In this document: in pieces, positions 35,327 to 42,442 of the stretch
Numbering within the stretch: the stretch's first letter is position 1
Layout: every line of letters begins with the position of its first letter
Assembly (NCBI GenBank): GCA_963807675.1
Contig: CAWECP010000012.1
Coordinates: 310,001-374,000, forward strand
Direction: 5' to 3'
Length of the DNA stretch: 64,000 nt
Source: Bog-473 sp963807675
GTDB lineage: Bacteria; Actinomycetota; Acidimicrobiia; Acidimicrobiales; RAAP-2
Translations under genes and position numbers: made by a program
The notes under the pieces: model-generated
Seen by the model: only the letters and a program-made list of their open reading frames with translations
What the model was told of the DNA's origin: nothing
Databases searched by the model: none

Positions 35327-37498
35327 GTGCATGACTTCATCATTTTCACCATCGGTGGCCTGGCTGCAGCGGGCATCTACGCGATAACGGCGAGCGGCCT
35401 CACTCTCACCTACACCACGACCGGCATTTTCAACTGGGCGCACGGGGCCATAGGGATGGTCTGCGCCTTCGCCTACTGGCAGATGAGCATCGGCTGGGGC
35501 TGGCCGGCGCTCGTGTCCATGCTCGTCTGCCTGTTCGTGGTGGCGCCTGTGATCGGCATCGTGATCGAAGTGGCGGTGATGCGCCGGCTGGAAGGAGTCT
35601 CGGAGGCGTCCAAACTGGTCGTCACACTGGCCATCGCGCTGATGTTCTTGGGTCTGGCCCAATGGATCTGGAATCCCACGACCTATCGGGCCCTGCCGCC
35701 CCTCTTCAACAATGACACCTTGGTCCTCGGGTCGATCAGGATCTCCTACAACGACGTGACCGTCCTGATCCTGGCCCTGGTCGTGGCGATCGGGCTGCGG
35801 CTGTTCCTCTACCGCACCCGGATGGGCGTCACCATGCGGGCCAGCGTCGACGACCGGACGCTCACGTCGCTCAACGGGTCGAGCGCCATCGCCAATGCCC
35901 GCAACGCCTGGATCATCGGCTCCATGCTGGCCGCCCTGGCGGGGATCCTCATCGCCCCCACCCTCACTCTGTCGGCGTCCGCGCTGACGCTGCTCATCGT
36001 CAACGCCTACGCGGCGTCGGTCATCGGGCGCCTCCGCTCCATTCCGATGACCTTCGTGGGGGCGATCATCTTGGGCCTCTCCATCGCCTACTCGGTGGCC
36101 TATCTGCCCCAGAACCCCTACATCCAAGGGTTCGAGGACGCGGTGCCCGCCATCATCCTGTTCATCGCCCTCTTGGTCCTGCCCCAGTCGCGCCTGCGTG
36201 GGCACCGCCAGCTTCGGAGCCGCGAGCTCGCCTTCCGCCCCACGTGGAACGGCACCGGCCTGTTCTGCGTCGGCACCATCATCGCGGCGGTGTTCTTGGC
36301 CACCACCGTCTCGACGCCCGACCTGTTCAGCCTCAATCGCATGTGGGGCCTCGCCATCGTCGGGCTCTCGGTCATCCCCATCGTCGGGTACGCCGGGCGC
36401 CTGTCCTTGTGCCAGATGACCTTCGCCGGCATCGGCGCCACCATGGTGGGGCATCTCGGCGGCCAGGGGAACCCCCTCTCACTGCTGGCCGCAGCCGGGG
36501 TGTGCGCCGTCGTCGGCGTCATCGTCGCCATCCCCGCCTTGCGACTCTCGGGCATCTACTTCGCCCTGGCCACCGCGGCCTTCGCCATCACCATGGACAA
36601 CTGGGTGTTTGCGCTCCCAGCCTTCAACCTCTTCGGGCGTCAATACGCGCCGTTCGGCTCGGGGTCGCTCGTCTTCGCGCCCTTCCGCATCGGTTCGCTG
36701 GCGCTCAACTCCAAGACGTCACAGTTCATTGCGGGGGCCGTGGCCTTCGTGATCCTGGTCGTTCTCGTCGTGGCGCTCAGGCGATCGGAGTTCGGGCAGC
36801 GCCTGCTCGCCATGAAGGACAGTCCCGCCGCCTGTGCCACGCTCGGCATGAACGGCCGGGCGTCGCTCATCGGCGTGTTCGCCTTCTCGGCCGCCCTGGC
36901 GGGGGTCGGTGGCGGCATCTACGGCATGGAGCTCGGCAGCGCGGCGGCCGACGTCTTCCAGTTCTTCAACGGGCTCTCCGTGCTCTTGGTGATGGTCGTC
37001 TTCGGAATCACCTCGTTCGGCGCGGCGGGGTTGAACGGCGTCTACCAGGGATCGCCGTTCTTCACGAACTTCTTCCCTTCTCTGACCCAGTTGCCGCTGG
37101 TCCTCGTCGGACTGGGCGGCATCGGCGTGGGGACCACACCGAACGGCACTATCCCGGGCAGCATCCGCCCCGTCTATCTGTCGGTGGTGCGACGCCGCTG
37201 GCTCCTCGCCCTGATCGTGACGGTGGTCGGGGCGGCCTGGGCGCTCAGGCTCGGCGGCGTCATCGGCAATTGGCCGATGACCATCATCCTGGTCGTCGAC
37301 CTCGCACTGTTGCCGGTCCCGGCCTACGTCGCCGACTACCGGGCGAGGATCGCGCCGCCGGCATTCGGCCTGCCCGAACGCCGGTCGAAGGAAAAGAGGG
37401 ACGCCTGGTTCGCCGAGGCAGTGTCCGACGAGGGTACGGCAGGGTCGGCCGATCCGCTCACCGCGCTGTCGGGGGCCGGAGGCACCAGTGGGGCTTGA
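35327..37498 (+). CDS. Fused LivH-LivM-type ABC permease
   Basis: The 723-residue inner-membrane protein joins two permease domains of the HAAT importer family. The LivH-like half, residues 1-290, begins GIYAITASGLTLTYTTTGIFNWAHGA. The LivM-like half, about 310-640, has GYAGRLSLCQMTFAGIGA and RLSGIYFALATAAFAI. Two further C-terminal membrane segments follow. The start is a GTG with GGGGGA upstream. In E. coli LivH and LivM are separate proteins. Here fusion fixes their ratio. Its stop overlaps the ATPase start by 11 bases. Confidence 0.9.
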   Translation: MHDFIIFTIGGLAAAGIYAITASGLTLTYTTTGIFNWAHGAIGMVCAFAYWQMSIGWGWPALVSMLVCLFVVAPVIGIVIEVAVMRRLEGVSEASKLVVTLAIALMFLGLAQWIWNPTTYRALPPLFNNDTLVLGSIRISYNDVTVLILALVVAIGLRLFLYRTRMGVTMRASVDDRTLTSLNGSSAIANARNAWIIGSMLAALAGILIAPTLTLSASALTLLIVNAYAASVIGRLRSIPMTFVGAIILGLSIAYSVAYLPQNPYIQGFEDAVPAIILFIALLVLPQSRLRGHRQLRSRELAFRPTWNGTGLFCVGTIIAAVFLATTVSTPDLFSLNRMWGLAIVGLSVIPIVGYAGRLSLCQMTFAGIGATMVGHLGGQGNPLSLLAAAGVCAVVGVIVAIPALRLSGIYFALATAAFAITMDNWVFALPAFNLFGRQYAPFGSGSLVFAPFRIGSLALNSKTSQFIAGAVAFVILVVLVVALRRSEFGQRLLAMKDSPAACATLGMNGRASLIGVFAFSAALAGVGGGIYGMELGSAAADVFQFFNGLSVLLVMVVFGITSFGAAGLNGVYQGSPFFTNFFPSLTQLPLVLVGLGGIGVGTTPNGTIPGSIRPVYLSVVRRRWLLALIVTVVGAAWALRLGGVIGNWPMTIILVVDLALLPVPAYVADYRARIAPPAFGLPERRSKEKRDAWFAEAVSDEGTAGSADPLTALSGAGGTSGA

Positions 37499-38234
37499 AA
37501 TCGACGAGGTCTCCGTTCGCTTCGGCGGCCTGGCCGCGCTCTCCGAGGTCTCGCTCAGCGCCGCTGAGGGCGCGATCACCGGACTGATCGGACCGAACGG
37601 AGCCGGCAAGACGACCCTCTTCAACGTGGTGACGGGCATGCAGCGCCCCAATGCGGGGACCGTGCGCCTCGACGGTCAGGACTTGCGCGGGCTCTCCTCC
37701 TATCGCCGGGCCCGGCGAGGGCTCGGCCGCACGTTCCAACGCTTGGAGCTCTTCGGGACCCTGACCGTCGCCGAGAACATCGGGGTCGCCGCCTCCATCG
37801 CCCAGCGGAGGGTGGGGAAGGCGAGGGCGAGAACGATCCAAGAGGTCCGCGAAGAGCTGCTGGAACGGCTGGGCCTGACCTCCGTGGCCAATGACCGGGC
37901 CGACACCCTGCCGACGGGGACCGGTCGCATCGTCGAGCTGGCGCGCGCGCTGGCCACTCGGCCCAAGGTCCTCCTCCTCGACGAACCGGCGGCCGGCCAG
38001 GACACAGACGAAACCGAGCGCTTCTCGGAGGTTCTGCGCAACCTGGCGCACGACGGACTCGCCATTCTGCTGGTCGAGCACGACATGGAACTGGTCATGA
38101 ACGTCTGTCATCGCGTCGTGGTCCTCGACTATGGCCGCGTCATCTGCACCGGAACCTCGGCGGAGGTCCGGGCTGACCCCCAAGTCCAGGCCGCGTATCT
38201 CGGCACCGTACCAACGGCCGCGACCGATGCCTGA
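37488..38234 (+). CDS. LivG-like ABC ATPase with altered signature motif
   Basis: This 248-residue ATPase of the HAAT family has Walker A GPNGAGKTT (about residues 35-43), the Q-loop GLGRTFQRLELF and Walker B VLLLDEPAAGQD followed by the H-loop LVEHDM. The ABC signature is LPTGTGRIVELARAL instead of LSGGQ. LivG proteins commonly deviate here, but the loss of both the second Gly and the Gln is marked. The GTG start is inside the permease gene. It would pair with the LivF-like subunit, whose intact signature could complete one catalytic site. Confidence 0.88.
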   Translation: MGLEIDEVSVRFGGLAALSEVSLSAAEGAITGLIGPNGAGKTTLFNVVTGMQRPNAGTVRLDGQDLRGLSSYRRARRGLGRTFQRLELFGTLTVAENIGVAASIAQRRVGKARARTIQEVREELLERLGLTSVANDRADTLPTGTGRIVELARALATRPKVLLLDEPAAGQDTDETERFSEVLRNLAHDGLAILLVEHDMELVMNVCHRVVVLDYGRVICTGTSAEVRADPQVQAAYLGTVPTAATDA

Positions 38235-39003
38235 ACCCCTCCTGGAGTTCCGGGGGGTGCGGGCGGCCTACGAGGAAGTCGAGGTGATCCACGGGGTCGA
38301 CGCCACGTTCGAAGAGGGGGTCGTGACCGCTGTCCTCGGGGCAAACGGGGCCGGGAAGTCGACCCTCCTCGCCCTGGCGGCCGGCATCATGGGGCCGAGC
38401 GAGGGGGAGGTCCGCTTCGCCGGTGAAAAGGTGCGCGCGGGATCGACGGCTTGGTTGGCCCGGCAGGGGCTGTGCCTGATCCCCGAGGGTCGCGGGGTGT
38501 TCCCGAACCTCACCGTGCGGGAGAACCTCTGGGTCATGACGCACAGCGGTTCGGGGCGACGCCACGTCGAGCGCTCCGCGTTCGAACGGTTCCCGCGCCT
38601 GGCGGACCGCAGTGACCAGCCTGCCGGCACGCTGTCGGGCGGCGAGCAGCAGATGTTGGCGCTGGCCCGCGCCGTGGCGACGAACCCGCGGTTGCTCATG
38701 CTGGACGAGCTGTCGATGGGGCTGGCGCCCATCGTCGTCGACGAGCTCTACCGGCATGTCCTCCAGCTGGCGCTGGAGGGCATCACCGTCGTCGTGGTGG
38801 AGCAATTCGCCCGCACCGCGCTGGCGGTTGCGAGCTCGGCCATGGTGATGGCGAACGGACGGATCGTCCAGACCGGGTCGGCCGGCGAGGTGGAGTCGGT
38901 GCTCCACTCTGCCTATCTGGGATCCGTGCAACCGGCGCCGGCGGGGGCACCGGCACACAATGGGACGTCAGATCACACCGGCACCGGTGCGGGAGCCCCG
39001 TAA
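38227..39003 (+). CDS. LivF-like ABC ATPase
   Basis: This 258-residue ATPase of the HAAT importer has Walker A GANGAGKST, the EGRGVFPNLTVRENL region typical of LivF, signature TLSGGEQQMLALARA, Walker B LLMLDELSMGLAP and the H-loop VVVVEQFA, where His is replaced by Gln as in many LivF proteins. The ATG at 38227 lies within the end of the previous gene (8-base overlap). A Pro/Ala/Gly-rich tail ends the protein. It is the last gene of the importer operon and meets a terminator hairpin. Confidence 0.9.
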   Translation: MPEPLLEFRGVRAAYEEVEVIHGVDATFEEGVVTAVLGANGAGKSTLLALAAGIMGPSEGEVRFAGEKVRAGSTAWLARQGLCLIPEGRGVFPNLTVRENLWVMTHSGSGRRHVERSAFERFPRLADRSDQPAGTLSGGEQQMLALARAVATNPRLLMLDELSMGLAPIVVDELYRHVLQLALEGITVVVVEQFARTALAVASSAMVMANGRIVQTGSAGEVESVLHSAYLGSVQPAPAGAPAHNGTSDHTGTGAGAP

Positions 39004-39018
39004 GAACCGCCGGGTGTC

Positions 39019-39063
39019 GAGGGCGCCCCGCCCCCCGGGGTCCGGCTGAACGCGGCGCCCCTC
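39019..39063. terminator. Convergent hairpin after the importer operon
   Basis: GAGGGCGCC at 39019-39027 can pair with GGCGCCCCTC at 39054-39063, with one bulged C, around a GC-rich loop of 26 bases. It separates the LivF gene from the convergent amidohydrolase. There is no T-run. Confidence 0.4.
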
Positions 39064-40314
39064 TCAGGCGGTGCGTGCCTCGAGGTCCGACGCCGACCTG
39101 AGGAGCGCGTCGTTCGCGTTCTCGGGTAACCGGTCGAGAGGCTCTTCCAGCTCCTCGATGGTGGGGCCGAACTTCTCCGCCAGCGGCGCCAACTTGGCCA
39201 GGTCGAAGTCATAGAGCTTGGCGCAATTCTCCCCCAGGAGCCTCTGCTTCTCGTCCGGAGCGATCCCGGACATCACCTGGCGCAGCGTCTCGCGGGTGAA
39301 GGGGTGGGTCCCCTCGTCATGGGGGTAGTCACTCCCCCACATGAACCGGTCGGCACCCATCTGTTCCCGGACGGCCACGTCGGCGGGTCGCGGTTGACTC
39401 GCCCCCATCCACACGTTCTGGGCGAAGTACTCACTCGCCAGATGACCGAGCTTGTGCTCGTCGCCGTAGCGGATCTCTCCGGTCTGGCCGGTCTTGCGGA
39501 TGCGGTCGATGGTGGCGTCGAGCTCCTTCAGCAATTTCGGCACCCAAGAGCACTGCGCTTCCGTAATGGCGAACTTCAGCCGTGGGAAACGCTCGAAGAC
39601 TCCCCCGAGAACGAACTGAACGAAGGGTCGTTGCGAGTAGAAGCTCGCCTCGTTGATGTAGAAGAGCATGGCAAACGGATAGTCGCCGTAGTCAGGTACG
39701 CCCGTGCCTCCGTGGACGTTGATCGGCACCTCGAGGTCCTCGATGACCTGCCACAGTCGGTCGTAGGCGGGGTCGTAGAGAGGCCGGACCCACTTGACAT
39801 CGGGTGGGATGTTGGGCAGGAGGATGCCGCCGCGCAGACCGTGGTCTCTTATCCAGTGGACGTCGGCAATGGCGTGGTCGATGTCATTGAGGAAGATCTG
39901 GCCGATGCCGGCGCGGCGCTCGGGATACTCGGCACAGAAGTCCACCAGCCAACGGTTGTGGGCCCGGATGCCGGCGAGACGATGCTCGTACTCTTCGGGC
40001 CCGGGAGGAGCCGCAAAAAGGACGAAGCTCGGGAAAAATGGAGGAATGGTGTTGGGGAAGATGACTTCCCCCACGATCCCGTCGGCCTCCTGCTGACCGT
40101 TGCGCATGTCGTTGTCCCAGTTGCGGAGCCGCCGCGTGTCCCCGAGATCCTTATAGGGGTTCTTGTACTTGGCCCGCCAGGCGTCGAACTCCTCCAGGTA
40201 CTTGGGATCGAGGTACTCCCGGTAGGCGGCATGGCTGCCTCCGGCGTGGCTGTCAGCCGTGATGATGGTGTAGTGGCCGTTCGCCCGGTCGATCGTGTCG
40301 TTGCCAGTTTTCAT
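39064..40314 (-). CDS. Amidohydrolase-2 family protein (third of three)
   Basis: This 416-residue amidohydrolase is more distant from the two paralogues at 1.1 and 25.4 kb. It has TADSHAGG (DxH-type), NVHGGTGVPDYG with the barrel His, FAITEAQCSWVP, and GSDYPHDEGTHP with the terminal metal Asp. The ATG at 40314 has GGGAG six bases upstream. The longer frame from 40344 has none. A promoter-like AT-rich dyad lies 45-57 nt upstream. It shares the amidohydrolase-2 fold used by acid decarboxylases and hydrolases such as the ACMSD group. The exact reaction is unknown. Confidence 0.85.
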   Translation of the reverse strand: MKTGNDTIDRANGHYTIITADSHAGGSHAAYREYLDPKYLEEFDAWRAKYKNPYKDLGDTRRLRNWDNDMRNGQQEADGIVGEVIFPNTIPPFFPSFVLFAAPPGPEEYEHRLAGIRAHNRWLVDFCAEYPERRAGIGQIFLNDIDHAIADVHWIRDHGLRGGILLPNIPPDVKWVRPLYDPAYDRLWQVIEDLEVPINVHGGTGVPDYGDYPFAMLFYINEASFYSQRPFVQFVLGGVFERFPRLKFAITEAQCSWVPKLLKELDATIDRIRKTGQTGEIRYGDEHKLGHLASEYFAQNVWMGASQPRPADVAVREQMGADRFMWGSDYPHDEGTHPFTRETLRQVMSGIAPDEKQRLLGENCAKLYDFDLAKLAPLAEKFGPTIEELEEPLDRLPENANDALLRSASDLEARTA

Positions 40315-40612
40315 TCGTGCTCCCGATGCCGGCTCGGCGGCCATGGAAAACCAGTTCTTTATCTAATATACAAAGAGATTCTGGCTGCCTTTCGCCGGAC
40401 AAACTCGCACCCCCGGTCGCCGCGGGCCGGACCCATTCTGCGTTCCAACATTCGTCGGGTGAGTGGCGGTGGGCCAGCTCGTCCGGGCAAAGGTTGACGA
40501 CCTTGAAACCAACTGGTCGAAGAAGTCGCCTGAGGTTGGAGTGGCGGGCCCGACCCACCCTGTCAGAGCTGCTCGTCCAAGACCCCCCATGTGGCAGGAC
40601 AGCGGACACGGG
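40315..40612. other. 298-nt gap upstream of the third amidohydrolase
   Basis: Apart from dyad site 9 and the ribosome site of the amidohydrolase gene I see no gene or clear hairpin here. The GGDEF gene ends at 40613 in the same direction. Confidence 0.4.
40359..40371 (-). promoter_or_regulatory. AT-rich dyad site 9 (weak) upstream of the third amidohydrolase
   Basis: The minus strand reads GTATAT-T-AGATAA, preceded by TTT. The left half-site is perfect and the right half is degenerate, resembling site 7. It lies 45 nt upstream of the ATG at 40314 and is the last such element in the window. Confidence 0.45.
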
Positions 40613-42070
40613 TCAGCCCGTGGCGTGCTCCGGGGTCAAGCGAGGGAGCCGCGCCGCCGCCTCGGCGGAACCGTTACCGGTCTCGCCGTGGCCATTCATC
40701 GTCGTCGGCACCACATCGGCGTCGTGCAAAATCACTCGATCTCGCCCTTGGCGCTTGGCCAACAGCAGTGCGTCGTCAGCCCGGCGGAGCACGTCCGACA
40801 GCTCCTCGCCTGGTTCGGTGTCCGTGACGCCGAAGCTGGCCGTGAACTTCGGCAGCCCGCCCACGGTGATGGCCGCGTCCAGCTGGGCCCGCAGGGCCTC
40901 GAGGGTGCGGGCCGCGTCGACCGCGGTGCAATCCGGGAAGGCAATGACGAACTCCTCCCCTCCGTAGCGGGAGACGATGTCACCCGCTCGCAGCGAGTCG
41001 CGCAGGACCCGGGCGAAGAGTCGCAGTGCCCGATCCCCCGTGTCGTGCCCGTACGTGTCGTTGAGGATCTTGAAGTGGTCGAGGTCCGCCATGGCCACCG
41101 CGACCGGATGCAGGTGGCCCGGCACCGCAGCCAACCGCTCCGAGAAGGACCGGCGATTGAGCAGCCCGGTCAGGGTGTCCGTCGAGGCCTGCAGCTGGGT
41201 CTCCGCCATGACCCGGAGCAGTCCGATGCGCGCGCCGGCCAGCTTGGCCAGGGTGGCGAGGTCGTTGACCTCGTTGTCCTTGACCTCCGCCTCGGGCTTG
41301 CCGGTGGCATGGATGACGCCCACCGTGCGCCCCATGATGGACACCGGCACGCACAGGGCCGACATGCGTCCCTGCGGTCGGTTGCGGAGCTTGGGGCACG
41401 CGTCCAGGTCGTCGCTGTCCGAGAAGACCTGCACCTGCGCCCGCCGAGCCGCCGGGCAGCGGTCGGGCGAGTCGACACTGCAGCCCGGGGGTTCGCCGCC
41501 CGGGCCCACGCCCGCCATGCGTGAGAGGTGGGCGTGGCTGTTGTCGGCCAACAGCAGCTCGACCGGTGCATCGTGGAGCACCTCGTCGAACGAGCGCTCG
41601 ATCACATCGATGACCTCCGGCTCACCCTCTGCCATGTCGAGCGCGTTGGCCAGGCGGCTCTCGAACTGCTGGCGTTGCGCCTGGGCGTCCCGTACGACGG
41701 CCTCACGGTCTCCGGCGGCGATCGCCTCCGTGAGTTCGACGGTCAGCGAACGGACCTTCTCGTCCGTCTTCAGCTGCTGGCGGTCGGCCACGAGGACGAG
41801 CACCACGATCACCGGGAGGAGGAGCCCCACCAGCACGCCGGCCGTCGTGGCGTAACGGTCGATGCCGGGCGCCACCGTGGCCCCGGCCATCACGGCGGGA
41901 ACGGTGAGCAAAGCGAAGATGACCAGCCCGATGAGAGGGCTCAGAAAGCGAAGGCGGCGCGCCTTCAAGACCTCTCCCTGCCACTCCTCCTCGGTAACCA
42001 TGGGTGTCTCGGCCCTTTCCCCCTGCGCACCGGCGACGAGCGCGGCGCGTCTGCCTCGTGGCCTGGACAT
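40613..42070 (-). CDS. Membrane diguanylate cyclase (GAF-like region + GGDEF)
   Basis: This 485-residue protein has two hydrophobic segments (about residues 42-62 and 73-93), a coiled stretch, a GAF-like sensor region with four Cys (CSVDSPDRCPAARR through CPKLRNRPQGRMSALCVPV), and a C-terminal GGDEF domain with MADLDHFKILNDTYGHDTGD and active-site GGEEF at residues 370-374. RAGD five residues before GGEEF is the RxxD inhibitory c-di-GMP site. It should make c-di-GMP from two GTP and be product-inhibited. The ATG at 42070 is used. An ATG at 42001 is an alternative. The Cys pattern could bind metal or respond to redox, a speculation. Confidence 0.87.
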   Translation of the reverse strand: MSRPRGRRAALVAGAQGERAETPMVTEEEWQGEVLKARRLRFLSPLIGLVIFALLTVPAVMAGATVAPGIDRYATTAGVLVGLLLPVIVVLVLVADRQQLKTDEKVRSLTVELTEAIAAGDREAVVRDAQAQRQQFESRLANALDMAEGEPEVIDVIERSFDEVLHDAPVELLLADNSHAHLSRMAGVGPGGEPPGCSVDSPDRCPAARRAQVQVFSDSDDLDACPKLRNRPQGRMSALCVPVSIMGRTVGVIHATGKPEAEVKDNEVNDLATLAKLAGARIGLLRVMAETQLQASTDTLTGLLNRRSFSERLAAVPGHLHPVAVAMADLDHFKILNDTYGHDTGDRALRLFARVLRDSLRAGDIVSRYGGEEFVIAFPDCTAVDAARTLEALRAQLDAAITVGGLPKFTASFGVTDTEPGEELSDVLRRADDALLLAKRQGRDRVILHDADVVPTTMNGHGETGNGSAEAAARLPRLTPEHATG

Positions 42071-42259
42071 GGTCGGCCACCCATCATTGTCGGCGGCAAC
42101 CCGGGGGTTCTTTAGGGCTGTCCGCCGTATCGGACCTGGCCCAGGAGGAATTGGTCGTGTCGTGCGTTCTCCGGCTTCGCCTGGTGCCGGGCCGTGCGAC
42201 CGGGGCGGCAGCGGCGGGCGCGACGGCCAGGCCACCGCCGGCTCGCAGCAATATGTGGG

Positions 42260-42385
42260 CTATCTGCCGGTCGGTCGCTCGACTTCCTCGGGCTCCTCGC
42301 CTGACCAGGTGCTCGGCGGATCACTAGCCGGGAACGACTCTCGCGAGGCCTCGTCGTCCGGCAGTTCGTCCAAGGATTCAGTCAT
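42260..42385 (-). CDS. Small conserved SFPASDPP-motif protein (41 aa)
   Basis: A 41-codon frame starts at ATG 42385 and ends at TAG 42260. The product is acidic, begins MTESLDELPDDEASRES and contains FPASDPPSTW followed by a Glu-rich tail. The [ED]xSFPASDPPxxW motif is found in many very short bacterial proteins of unknown function, so conservation of this motif in a frame that would otherwise be overlooked is good evidence for a real gene. No clear ribosome site is visible. It lies in the 372-nt gap between the GGDEF and LigD genes, divergent from LigD. Confidence 0.7.
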   Translation of the reverse strand: MTESLDELPDDEASRESFPASDPPSTWSGEEPEEVERPTGR

Positions 42386-42442
42386 CCAGACACCCGATCA
42401 CTCGTCGGCGGATCCTCTCCGGCGTGTCCCAACCTAGCCGCC

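Noticed and set aside
35306..36454. 382-codon antisense frame over the permease gene
   Set aside because: Asp/His/Gln-rich shadow of membrane-helix codons. The permease is certain.
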